Below, piece by piece: positions 7,395 to 15,568 of a DNA stretch of 18,576 nucleotides. The notes under the pieces were generated by a model. It saw nothing but the letters and a program-made list of their open reading frames with translations. It was not told where the DNA came from and did not search any database. Origin of the DNA: Arcticibacterium sp047623945 (GTDB lineage Bacteria; Bacteroidota; Bacteroidia; Cytophagales; Spirosomataceae); the NCBI GenBank assembly GCA_047623945.1, contig JBLHOT010000075.1, positions 1-18,576 of the forward strand, written 5' to 3'. How positions within the stretch are numbered: position 1 is the first letter of the stretch; the number at the start of each line of letters is the position of its first letter. Made by a program: the position numbers and the translations under genes.

Positions 7395-7673
7395 TTACCA
7401 GGTACCACCACCCATGTTGTCGTCGGCTTCATTGTGCTTTACATCCTCCATTTTGTCCCAAGGAAAAGCACTCTTACCTTCCATAATTCTTTGCTTACTC
7501 AGCTTTCTTAACGCCTTGATGGTACCTACAGACAAATCTTCGTCAACTTTACTATTAAGAAGCTTAGAGATATCTTTTTTAGTAAGCTTTTTGGCCTCTT
7601 TGTTCAGATGTTTCAAATGCTCCTTATCGCCAGTACGCTTTAAGGCTTCTCCAAGAGTTTCTTTTGATTTCAT
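7395..7673 (-). CDS. Small charged protein, possible protease substrate or peptide precursor
   Basis: A 92-aa, Lys/Glu-rich, predicted helical protein with no signal peptide. It starts at 7671-7673 and ends 15 bases before the protease start. After a basic helical region (about 1-66) come FPWDKMEDVKH (70-80) and the tail NEADDNMGGGTW (81-92). The arrangement of a helical leader-like part, an acidic stretch, then Gly-Gly recalls Bacteroidota double-glycine peptide precursors, but only Gly-Thr-Trp follows the first Gly-Gly, so there is little or no core peptide. An alternative reading is a ubiquitin-like scheme in which removal of three residues exposes a Gly-Gly end like that of the 196-aa neighbour. 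It could equally be an uncharacterised regulator or inhibitor of the protease. The family is not recognised. Confidence 0.7.
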   Translation of the reverse strand: MKSKETLGEALKRTGDKEHLKHLNKEAKKLTKKDISKLLNSKVDEDLSVGTIKALRKLSKQRIMEGKSAFPWDKMEDVKHNEADDNMGGGTW

Positions 7674-7862
7674 GGTATTTTTTGTTTAATTAATGAGATT
7701 TTAGATACGAATGTAAGTTATCTCTGTACTAAATCACCCTTCCGTAAAAGCATGTATCAACAGATAACTTAATAAATATAGTATTTTTTGATTAATTTTT
7801 CGAAAAAACAGGCCGATTATGTGCGATACTGACAGTAATTTGTGGCACCAAACGCTAAAACC

Positions 7863-9980
7863 ATGAAAGTCTTTCTGACAATATTTAGTTTAATGTTTTT
7901 CTTTCAAAACAAAGTTTTTTGTCAGACAATATTATTTCAGGGAGAGGCAAAAGAGGTCAAGCAGGGCTTTTCTTACCTACCAGATTCTTTACACAGTTTT
8001 CAGGCAGAGGATATTATCCTAGGAAAGCACGATGAACAATTTATTGAGGCCTCTTCACAAATCAGTATAACTGCCGGTGTTGACGAATTCTGGTTAAAGT
8101 TATCTGTAAAAAATGATACCGACTTTGATAAAGAAATAGTTCTTGATTTTGAAAACTGGGCATTTGTAGATTTTTACTATCGAGATGCTAATGGATTATT
8201 GATTGAAAAGAAAACAGGTCATAATCTTCCCTTTTTTGAACGAGATTATCCTGTGGCTAATAAAAATTATATACAACTTGCTCTTCAGAGCAATGAAATT
8301 TTACCCTCTTTTATAAAATTAACTATTAGACCGAGTGTTTCCAAAATACCTCAAGATCTAGGATTTAAAATTGCTTCAAGGTCTGCAGTGGATAGTGAAA
8401 ATAACGTCATTGGAAATGTCATTTTTGCCTTTCTCGGAATCTTTACGATGATGTTTTTTTATAACCTTTTTGTTTTCTTCGTTTCAAGAGAAAAGAGTTA
8501 TGGATACTATCTACTGGTACTCCTCTTTGCTTTCATTTTGACCAGTATTAATTCAGGTTATATCATTCCTCTTTTTGGCTACATAAACGAATCCCCAATT
8601 TGGATTTCAAATTTGGACAGGATAAGCTCAAGTCTCGGCAACATTGCTTATTTATTTTTTGTATCAAGTCTTTTTAAGACCGAAGAAAAATACCCTAAGT
8701 CACACAAGTTCCTCAAGTATTTCATCGCAATCAACCTAGCCGTCATAGTCTTGTTCTTTATCAACATAGAATTAGCGATGGCTATTTTGTTTCCCGTTAC
8801 TATCTTGATATTCATATTTATTTTCCGATTAGTTTTTAGGGCCATTCGAGATAAAAATCCCTCGGCGAAATATTTCTTATTTGGTTTTATTGCCAATATC
8901 TCGATGGTGATTTGTATCATATTAGTACTGACAGGAGTACTTCCAAAAAATAATTTCACCTATAACTATTCTGTACCAGCGGCGTTTACTTTAGAGGTCA
9001 TTTTCTTTTCTTTTGCCCTTGCCAATATGATTAGCTACCTCCGCAAAGACAATGAACAAAAACAGAAAAGAATTATTGAACAATTGATGGAAAATCAACA
9101 ATTACAATCCAAGGTAAATCGGGAATTGGAAGAAAAAGTAAATGATAGAACACAAGAATTGAATAAATCGATAGGAAAACTTAGAGAAACCCAAGATCAA
9201 CTAATTCTTAAAGAAAAACTGGCATCATTGGGCGAAATGACATCGGGAATTGCTCATGAGATTCAGAACCCCCTAAATTTTGTAAATAACTTCTCAGAGT
9301 TAAGTATAGAGTTAGCAAAGGAATTAAAGGAGGAAGTTAATAAGGCCGATATTGATAGTGAATTAGTTATTGAATTAGTGGATGACATAAATTCCAATCA
9401 GGAAAAGATTGGCTCCCACGGTCTGCGAGCAAGTAATATCGTAAAGTCAATGCTGGAACACACTAGCCTTCGCTCTGGTGAGAGAACTCGAACAAATATC
9501 AATCACTTAGCTGAAGAGTTTCTAAGCATTGCTTACAATAGATTCAGAATGCGAGAAAACAATATAATATTAGAAAAACAAACTGACTTTGATCCAGTCA
9601 TTACAGAGGTTTCCATTGTCACCCAGGATATTGGAAGAGTTTTCCTAAACCTTTACAACAATGCTTTTTTTGCCCTAAACTCAAAGGTAAAAGTTGGCAC
9701 CTCGGACTATATCCCAAAAATCTCTGTTATTACAAAAAAAGTTGATCAAATGGTGGAGATTAAGATAAGAGACAATGGGATAGGAATTTCTACGGATATA
9801 CAAAATAAGATCTTTCAACCTTTCTTCACTACAAAGCCTACAGGAGAAGGATCAGGCCTAGGCTTATCTATAAGTTATGAAATCATAACCAAAGGGCATC
9901 AGGGTGAATTGTTAGTTAATAGTGTGCTAGGAGAGTTTTCAGAATTTATTATTTATCTGCCGCTCAGCCTTTCCGAATGA
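7863..9980 (+). CDS. 7TMR-DISM sensor histidine kinase
   Basis: A 705-aa membrane sensor kinase when started at ATG 7863, which opens a signal peptide (MKVFLTIFSLMFFF, then CQ). A GTG at 7842 would add seven residues that spoil it. Order: an extracytoplasmic 7TMR-DISMED2-like domain (about 25-180), seven membrane helices (about 183-395), a coiled-coil linker (about 395-450), a HisKA domain with phospho-acceptor His465 in SGIAHEIQNPLNF, and a HATPase with N box NLYNNAFFAL, G1 RDNGIGIS, F box FQPFFTTK and G2 GEGSGLGLS. There is no receiver or DNA-binding domain, and no response regulator lies nearby, so its partner must be encoded elsewhere. DISMED2 domains are thought to bind carbohydrate-like ligands. 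The gene is divergent from the protease operon and ends with a 17-base tail overlap with the convergent gene at 9964. Confidence 0.9.
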   Translation: MKVFLTIFSLMFFFQNKVFCQTILFQGEAKEVKQGFSYLPDSLHSFQAEDIILGKHDEQFIEASSQISITAGVDEFWLKLSVKNDTDFDKEIVLDFENWAFVDFYYRDANGLLIEKKTGHNLPFFERDYPVANKNYIQLALQSNEILPSFIKLTIRPSVSKIPQDLGFKIASRSAVDSENNVIGNVIFAFLGIFTMMFFYNLFVFFVSREKSYGYYLLVLLFAFILTSINSGYIIPLFGYINESPIWISNLDRISSSLGNIAYLFFVSSLFKTEEKYPKSHKFLKYFIAINLAVIVLFFINIELAMAILFPVTILIFIFIFRLVFRAIRDKNPSAKYFLFGFIANISMVICIILVLTGVLPKNNFTYNYSVPAAFTLEVIFFSFALANMISYLRKDNEQKQKRIIEQLMENQQLQSKVNRELEEKVNDRTQELNKSIGKLRETQDQLILKEKLASLGEMTSGIAHEIQNPLNFVNNFSELSIELAKELKEEVNKADIDSELVIELVDDINSNQEKIGSHGLRASNIVKSMLEHTSLRSGERTRTNINHLAEEFLSIAYNRFRMRENNIILEKQTDFDPVITEVSIVTQDIGRVFLNLYNNAFFALNSKVKVGTSDYIPKISVITKKVDQMVEIKIRDNGIGISTDIQNKIFQPFFTTKPTGEGSGLGLSISYEIITKGHQGELLVNSVLGEFSEFIIYLPLSLSE

Positions 9981-11028
9981 CGTTCCTAAAAAACATAGGA
10001 TAGGCTTTTGCGATAATTGATTTTCCTGGTTCATAAATAAGTTTTACATAGTAAACCATTCTGGCAAGTTCTACCATTTTAACTGACTCGTCTTTTATTT
10101 CATCAGGCCAAGACCAAAAACCGGGTTCATTGGTAACTTTATTTCTTCCATTCCAGGCCTTTAAAGCATCCTTTTTCTTGTTCGTACAGATGCCTCTGTC
10201 ACAAAGCCTTTCTAAAAAGGTCTCAATTTCAGCTGTCCAGTTAGTTTTTTCAAAAAAACAGTCTAAACCTACTTTAATACCAATCTCACCATCGAAATCC
10301 ATGGCAAGTCCAAAATAAGTGACCAGGTCTGAATAAGGCAATATTTGCTTTTCAAAATCATCCAAATCTCCAGACCAGCCTATTAGCCCCATTATTTCCA
10401 AGACTTCTTTTAAGGTTTTAATTTCAATATACAATCGCATCGTATTTATACCACCCCTTGAATGAAATCCTAAAGTCCCAAACCTTACTGACTCCGGAAG
10501 TTTTATAAGCAAACTGTTTAATCCATTCAGCAAATCCTCTGAAAGATTTCCCTCAATAAAACCTAGCGTTTTTTGGACTATTGTCGCCTTTACTTCTGGA
10601 TCATCACCAATAACACTTCGTAGAAATGAAATATAAATCCAAGGAATTGGAATTTCTAAACTACTTGAGTTTTGTATATCATAAATCTGGCAAAACTCGC
10701 CTAAAAATGATTGAAGAATAAAATTTGGCTTTGTCCAAGATTCAAGGAATCTTAAAATCCCTGTTTGCTTTTCACGATGCTTGAGGTCATTAATCCAACT
10801 AAAATCATGTTCAACCATCCTTTTATGCTCGTTCAAGCGAGGGTTAATACAAACGTTCAAATCTACCCTATCTTCTTTATCGTGAAGCCAGCACTCAAAA
10901 GAGCCATAAGACAAAACAGGTAAATTATCTGCTATGCGATGTATCCTATCCAAATAAGGTTTAGAAACCAATTCTTCAGAAATGTAAGGCCTTAATAAAT
11001 CTATGTATGAAGAAAGTACAGGTTTCAT
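9964..11028 (-). CDS. Uncharacterised 354-aa cytoplasmic protein
   Basis: No signal peptide or membrane segment. The C-terminal half carries a recognisable pattern: GFHSRGG (187-193), IGWSGD (216-221), GLDCFF (254-259), a Cys-rich CDRGICTNKKKDALKAWNG (276-294) and YVKLIYEPGK...AKAYPMFF (327-347). I recall the same order (IGW.G, GLECYF, GLCTPEKRDALLAWPG, HIKIVYQPG..LEAKAYL.F) from hypothetical proteins of cyanobacteria and other bacteria, some near peptide-natural-product loci; that is memory, not a search. The reaction is unknown. The N-terminal half (1-150) has no motif I recognise. It is transcribed divergently from the VioB-like gene with 104 bases between the starts, and overlaps the 3' end of the histidine-kinase gene by 17 bases. 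Confidence 0.8.
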   Translation of the reverse strand: MKPVLSSYIDLLRPYISEELVSKPYLDRIHRIADNLPVLSYGSFECWLHDKEDRVDLNVCINPRLNEHKRMVEHDFSWINDLKHREKQTGILRFLESWTKPNFILQSFLGEFCQIYDIQNSSSLEIPIPWIYISFLRSVIGDDPEVKATIVQKTLGFIEGNLSEDLLNGLNSLLIKLPESVRFGTLGFHSRGGINTMRLYIEIKTLKEVLEIMGLIGWSGDLDDFEKQILPYSDLVTYFGLAMDFDGEIGIKVGLDCFFEKTNWTAEIETFLERLCDRGICTNKKKDALKAWNGRNKVTNEPGFWSWPDEIKDESVKMVELARMVYYVKLIYEPGKSIIAKAYPMFFRNVIRKG

Positions 11029-11053
11029 GGCTCTTCTTTATTCCGTTAAGCTA

Positions 11054-11061
11054 CAAAATTA
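11054..11061 (-). promoter_or_regulatory. Possible -7 box of the 354-aa gene
   Basis: The minus strand reads TAATTTTG, an exact TAnnTTTG match, 25 bases upstream of the start codon at 11026-11028. No TTG lies at the standard -33 distance. The plus strand has TAATTTTC at 11103-11110 as a near match for the VioB-like gene, so the 104-base gap may be a divergent promoter region. Confidence 0.35.
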
Positions 11062-11132
11062 TATTAACGCTGCAAATCATAACATGTCATCGGAACTTTC
11101 ATTAATTTTCAATACTAGAAACCTTCTAATTC

Positions 11133-13160
11133 ATGAGCCAATTTGATTTTCCACGCATAAACTTTCACGGTAAGGCAAGTATAAACCCATGCACTGCTAA
11201 TAATAACCTACTCCTACCTTTAGTGACCTATGACCCAATAGAAGCAGAGGCCATTCTCCCACCTAGAATTTATTTATCTGAGGATTTACTTCAACTTAAT
11301 AAACTTGGTGGACTCCCTATTCCAGAAACCGCCATACTTCAATTTGATAAGAATAAATCTGCCTTCATTGAAATTGATATAATAAATTCAAAAGAAAGAT
11401 ACCTCAGCTGGGCAGTAACTCCTTTAGGTAAATTTAACCTAGATAAAGAATACCATCAATTGTACCGTTTGGTTAAATCTCGGAGAACTAATAAATCGAT
11501 TTTAGGTGGTGTTCCTGCTAGCTGGAATTTTTATGGCGGGATGGAATTTGCTTTTGACAATGTGAATGTCTCTAGCATTGCGTTTTTTGATGAGGAACTT
11601 GGGCAGCGTATTGTTACTAGTCAGGATAGTGGGTTATCGACAGACATTAGTGCTATTTTGGGTGCCTCTTTAAATATGAATAACCACAAAGGGAAAAATG
11701 CGGCTGTTATGATTGATGTCCTACCCAGTTTGGCTATGTTTTCGCAAGTTTTCTGTGATTCCTTAAATCTTAGCAATGGAGAAGATATTTTAATGACAGG
11801 GAAGCCCAGTAAAGGTTCTTTACGATTTTTCAATCCTTCCCGGGTCGTTAACAAAAAAGGTGTTTTGGCTGCATCTGGTTCTTTCTTCTCGATAATTTCT
11901 AGAGAGAACTTAGATCATGAAAGCGATAATTTTATCCTTAATTTCTTCGAAAATCATGCTAATAGTAATGCTAAAGTTAAAGGGGTCTTTATTAGATATA
12001 ACCTTTCAGAAATTCAGGAAAATCAGGAAATTGATTATGAGGTTCATGGAAAAATTGGCAACCCAGCTCAAGCGACAATTATTGGTAGCTTAACTCCATA
12101 TTATGAAAAGGATATGAAGTCTATAGGTATTGGGCGTCAGCTAGTGCCAGAGGCTGGTCAAGCAAGTGGGATAAACTTGGCATCTTTTGTATGCCGATTA
12201 AATGAAAAGGAGAAATTTCTTAGCTTAGATATACTGGGTTCTATTCCACAGGAAGCCATTGGACCTTATGAATATGAGACTCTAGATATTGGTTCCCTAG
12301 CAGTTAAGTTGCAAGACAGTGATAAAAATACTTTTAATTTGGGAGAGATTAATATCTCACCAAAAAAACTGAGCCGTCAGGAAATATTCCTAAACGGGGG
12401 GCTTATTGAAATACCCATTCCAGATAAATCAAATGCAACACAGAATGCCTTAGAAAAATCTGAAATTATAATTTGTAAGAATGACGTAATATTAATGCGA
12501 GAAAGTCCTGTTATGATAGTTTCTGATCAGGCTGGTCTTTATGCTAATGCTGGAGAAGAAGGGAATAAGTTTTTAACAAATGGAAATGTAAAAGAACTTT
12601 GTGAAGTACGAATTTTCAAAAAAGGAAAACCACTTGTAGGAGAAATTCCAATGACTGTAATGGAATTAAAGATAGATGGTGTTGGGAACACGGCCAACAT
12701 TAAGCCATTCATGATAAATGAGACTTTTATAGACGGTCAAGTCTTGTCTTTACCTAAAGAAGTCGCAGCCAATGCCATGTATGTTTTTTATCCAAACTCC
12801 TCCGAAACAATAGCTCATAATTTAATTTCTGAAATTCAAAGGACTGGTTTTTTTGTTAGCCTTAGGGTGCTGCCCCATAAAGATTTCGGCCAATATTTGG
12901 ATCCCAATCATGCTGATTATCCTCAAGAGGTTACCTTTAAAGTCTTGTACAAGGAGCTACTGGAAACTTTTGATCTTATATACCCTATGGCCTCTGTGAT
13001 AACCCCCTTCACTGAAGATTATTTCATAAGGGGTGCAAGGTTTATAAAGAATAGAATGTCTCCTGAAAATTGGAAGAATTCAACTTATATGCCATCAAGC
13101 AGAGATATGTCTCAAAACAAATGGCTTTTGTTTTGTAAATGGTTTGACAGTTTGAGCTAA
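11133..13160 (+). CDS. Stand-alone protein resembling the N-terminal part of VioB
   Basis: A 675-aa protein with no signal peptide or membrane helix. It opens FDFPRINFHGKASINPCTAN (4-23), very like the VioB start I recall (LDFPRIHFRGWARVNAPTAN). Collinear similarity then seems to run throughout: a GKIG..AQATIIGSL segment and IGIGRQLVPE near the middle (VioB: VGVVGLW, AGRLLRPR), VSDQAGLYANA (VioB: QSDASNLYLEA), and near the end ETFDLIYPMAS and TYMPSSRDMS (651-660; VioB: YYELVYPFMS, YYMPSTRELS). In violacein and rebeccamycin-type pathways VioB/RebD is the iminophenylpyruvate dimer synthase, and a ferritin-like domain follows the region aligned here. This protein stops where that domain would begin, and no VioA-like oxidase gene is nearby. 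It therefore probably does not do the full VioB reaction; its role is unknown. Confidence 0.75.
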   Translation: MSQFDFPRINFHGKASINPCTANNNLLLPLVTYDPIEAEAILPPRIYLSEDLLQLNKLGGLPIPETAILQFDKNKSAFIEIDIINSKERYLSWAVTPLGKFNLDKEYHQLYRLVKSRRTNKSILGGVPASWNFYGGMEFAFDNVNVSSIAFFDEELGQRIVTSQDSGLSTDISAILGASLNMNNHKGKNAAVMIDVLPSLAMFSQVFCDSLNLSNGEDILMTGKPSKGSLRFFNPSRVVNKKGVLAASGSFFSIISRENLDHESDNFILNFFENHANSNAKVKGVFIRYNLSEIQENQEIDYEVHGKIGNPAQATIIGSLTPYYEKDMKSIGIGRQLVPEAGQASGINLASFVCRLNEKEKFLSLDILGSIPQEAIGPYEYETLDIGSLAVKLQDSDKNTFNLGEINISPKKLSRQEIFLNGGLIEIPIPDKSNATQNALEKSEIIICKNDVILMRESPVMIVSDQAGLYANAGEEGNKFLTNGNVKELCEVRIFKKGKPLVGEIPMTVMELKIDGVGNTANIKPFMINETFIDGQVLSLPKEVAANAMYVFYPNSSETIAHNLISEIQRTGFFVSLRVLPHKDFGQYLDPNHADYPQEVTFKVLYKELLETFDLIYPMASVITPFTEDYFIRGARFIKNRMSPENWKNSTYMPSSRDMSQNKWLLFCKWFDSLS

Positions 13161-13165
13161 TAAGT

Positions 13166-15385
13166 CTACATATTCAGCCAGTAAGTAAGCTTAGCCAAAA
13201 TGGCTCTGTTCTTTACGCCTCCAAGGTTGGTATTATAGTTATCTGAATAGACCAAGAAAAAGTCTGAAACGGGAGCAAAACGCCATTGAATTCGAGAATT
13301 GACATTGAAGTTATCAAACTGGCTATTGTACTGCAAATTAGACGTCCAAAAAAGGCTTTTACTAAAAGTAACCTCAGCCTTGGGCCCTATCACAAATACC
13401 TTATTTTCAGACTGAGCCAGCTTTATATCGTTATATCCCGCGTTCAAAGTCAACTGTACATAAGGCTGAAACCTATAATTGGCAGAGCCCGAGAGCGAAA
13501 ATATATTACCATTATAATATTGACCCATTAAAGGCGAAAGGCTAACGAAAAAAGCTTTGCGGCGGTCACTAACTAGCGTGACCCTAACATTATGATAAAC
13601 GTAGTCTGTATTTAGAGCTAGGTTAGGTAATTCATCGTTTGACCGCAGGGCGTCAAAATCTTCAAACAAATAAGTGTAATTCCTATTAAAAGAAATAAGA
13701 GCCGCGGCCGAATTTCTAAAAGCCATAGAAATAAATGGGCCTGCCTCTAAATCCGTTCTTCCAAAGTTTGGTCTGGAATATTCATCCCAAGCCGCTCCAA
13801 AACTAAATCGGTTTAATAGCCCTTTTTCAGGGTAAAAATTAAAACCAAAAGTAGGGTTAATATGAAAGAAGTCTGTTCTAGGAATAAATCCCGAAGCCGA
13901 CTGAAATCCAGCACCCACATAATCATGCGACCACTTGGCCGTAAAACTTCTTACGGTGTAGTTTAATGAAAGGCCATGTGCAAAAGCTTGTTCCTTCTTA
14001 TCAGCGGTAAAAGATTGATGATAAAAAACCTTGCCTGCCCATTTATTACCAAGCGATTGATGATTATACTCTACTCCTCCTACCCTATCATACAAATCCC
14101 CTACGAATTCAGAGGAAGGATTCATCAATTGATTATTCACAAAAACCGCTGCTATGTTTGACCGTTTAAAAACACGTCTTTGAAGGGCCGCCACAGTATA
14201 ATTAGTAGAACTAATGCCCCTTTCTTTATCACTACCAGTCATGGTATTCATAAGCCCTATTCGCCAGTCATCATTCAATTTTCCACTTAATTTCAAACCA
14301 TAAATGATGGGATTTTGAACATTAGTACCACTAGTTGAATCAAAGGCTATTCCTACTCTCCTACTAAAAAACGGACTTACGATTTGGGTTCCCCTGGAAC
14401 CGCCACTGGGAGGCACGTAGGGATTATCATTGACAGACCCAAAACCGGCGAACAGATCTGAATTTTCAGTAAAAAACTGCCTTTGCTCTGGAAATGTAAT
14501 ATCAAAGCGTGTAAGGTTTACCACTTGCTGATCCACTTCTACTGTTGAAAAATCTGGATTCACGGTCAAATCTAAATTCAAGCCACTGGTTATAGCAATT
14601 TTTGCATCTCCTCCTATCCCAATGGCACTTTTACGATCTCCGTTATTTTCGAAATCTTTTGACGCACCAGCAGAAATATAAGGAATGATAGAAATATTAG
14701 TTCCTGGGTCCGGCAATGGTCTTTCAAATTCCATAGGTATGGAATATGCCAAAGACATAATGATTTGATTTTGAGGCACATTAACCAACACCGAGTTCTC
14801 ATTGTTCTGTGTGTCAAAACGATAAGACTTAAATAGCCATTCTTGGCTATTCGGTTTGAACCTGAGTGTAGCTAATGGAATAACAAGTTCACAGCTCCAG
14901 TAACCCTCTCCAATAAAGGTTTCGCTTTGCCATTTATTATCCCAAGAACTATTAAATGAGGCAATGCTTGTGGCACCGTTAGAAAGCAATGCCTCTCTTT
15001 GCACTCCTAGCGGATTGGTGCCAAATAGAAATGCATTGGTATTATCCCTGAAAGTATCAAAAATAAAAGTAATGTTATCACTAGAGCCAGCTCTAAAATC
15101 TCTTTGAAGTGTGGGCACTATATAGTCATTTCCCTTAGATTCCATATAGGCACCTAGGTAGATATTTTTATTGTCGTAGGCTATATATATAAGAGAATTA
15201 AGCTCCGCCTTTACACTATCAGAAGGGAAATACTGTTGAAAATCCCCCATTTTCTTCACACTTTGCCATTGCAAATCATCCAGCTTTCCGTCAAGATTTA
15301 TCGGTGCATCGAAAAATTTAACCTGATAATTTTGCTGACCCAAGCTGGCAAAACTTAAGAATAAAAGCACGAGTATCTTATACAT
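13166..15385 (-). CDS. CBM9-like / DUF5916 outer-membrane protein
   Basis: This 739-aa exported protein has a signal peptide (MYKILVLLFLSFASLGQQ). A carbohydrate-binding family-9-like domain follows (about 20-215: INLDGKLDDLQW near the start, then IYIAYDNKNIYLGAY and DNITFIFDTF). The remaining 500 or so residues are the DUF5916 region, rich in alternating beta strands and ending RFAPVSDFFLVYSD...AILAKLTYWLNM, as in an outer-membrane barrel. The stretch VNPDFSTVEVDQQVVNLTRFD and the following FPEQRQFF are typical of the family. The function is not established; the CBM9-like domain suggests contact with carbohydrate. Its stop is 5 bases from the stop of the convergent VioB-like gene. Upstream, TAGTTTTG on the minus strand (15411-15418) may be its -7 box. 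Confidence 0.85.
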   Translation of the reverse strand: MYKILVLLFLSFASLGQQNYQVKFFDAPINLDGKLDDLQWQSVKKMGDFQQYFPSDSVKAELNSLIYIAYDNKNIYLGAYMESKGNDYIVPTLQRDFRAGSSDNITFIFDTFRDNTNAFLFGTNPLGVQREALLSNGATSIASFNSSWDNKWQSETFIGEGYWSCELVIPLATLRFKPNSQEWLFKSYRFDTQNNENSVLVNVPQNQIIMSLAYSIPMEFERPLPDPGTNISIIPYISAGASKDFENNGDRKSAIGIGGDAKIAITSGLNLDLTVNPDFSTVEVDQQVVNLTRFDITFPEQRQFFTENSDLFAGFGSVNDNPYVPPSGGSRGTQIVSPFFSRRVGIAFDSTSGTNVQNPIIYGLKLSGKLNDDWRIGLMNTMTGSDKERGISSTNYTVAALQRRVFKRSNIAAVFVNNQLMNPSSEFVGDLYDRVGGVEYNHQSLGNKWAGKVFYHQSFTADKKEQAFAHGLSLNYTVRSFTAKWSHDYVGAGFQSASGFIPRTDFFHINPTFGFNFYPEKGLLNRFSFGAAWDEYSRPNFGRTDLEAGPFISMAFRNSAAALISFNRNYTYLFEDFDALRSNDELPNLALNTDYVYHNVRVTLVSDRRKAFFVSLSPLMGQYYNGNIFSLSGSANYRFQPYVQLTLNAGYNDIKLAQSENKVFVIGPKAEVTFSKSLFWTSNLQYNSQFDNFNVNSRIQWRFAPVSDFFLVYSDNYNTNLGGVKNRAILAKLTYWLNM

Positions 15386-15410
15386 TCAATCTATTTGAGG
15401 AATTATGACT

Positions 15411-15418
15411 CAAAACTA
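15411..15418 (-). promoter_or_regulatory. Possible -7 box of the DUF5916 gene
   Basis: The minus strand reads TAGTTTTG, matching TAnnTTTG, 25 bases upstream of the start codon at 15383-15385. No TTG is found at the ideal -33 distance; the nearest (15430-15432) is only 11 bases away. The 21-base direct repeats at 15447-15488 lie just upstream. Confidence 0.35.
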
Positions 15419-15446
15419 CTTGTTTTTGCCAAGATGACTTCTTCTA

Positions 15447-15493
15447 TTAGATACTTAATTGTTTTTAATAGATGCTTAATTCTTTTTAATAGA
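15447..15493. repeat. Two 21-base direct repeats plus a partial third
   Basis: Copy one (15447-15467) and copy two (15468-15488) are head-to-tail and share TAGAT-CTTAATT-TTTTTA with three mismatches. A third copy starts at 15489 (ATAGA) and then diverges. The period of 21 bases is two turns of the DNA helix, so equivalent faces repeat on one side. They lie between the divergent DUF5916 and EamA genes, next to the putative -7 box at 15411-15418. ATGCTTAA from copy two recurs at 15563-15570. A regulator-binding array is plausible but unproven. Confidence 0.5.
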
Positions 15494-15554
15494 CAGCTTT
15501 TGTTTCTTCCGGCTAATTAGGTAACCACTTTATCGCTCGCAAACCCGAACTGTC

Positions 15555-15568
15555 AAGCATAAATGCTT
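15555..15568. promoter_or_regulatory. Small palindrome, possible operator
   Basis: AAGCAT and ATGCTT form a 6-base inverted repeat separated by two bases, 66 bases before the EamA-type start codon. It shares the ATGCTTAA core with the 21-base repeats at 15447-15488. The two-base spacer suits a protein-binding palindrome better than an RNA hairpin. Confidence 0.25.

Noticed and set aside
7414..7689. Plus-strand open frame of 91 codons, Leu/Ser-rich, opposite the 92-aa gene
   Set aside because: The minus-strand frame has operon spacing, a sensible Lys/Glu composition and a motif-bearing tail; the plus frame looks like its complement.
8648..8959. Minus-strand open frame of 103 codons inside the histidine kinase
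   Set aside because: It overlaps the membrane-helix region of a complete kinase gene and has no supporting feature.
11133..13160. A complete violacein- or indolocarbazole-type pathway
   Set aside because: Only a VioB N-terminal-like protein is present; the ferritin-like domain and any VioA/RebO-like oxidase are missing from the window.
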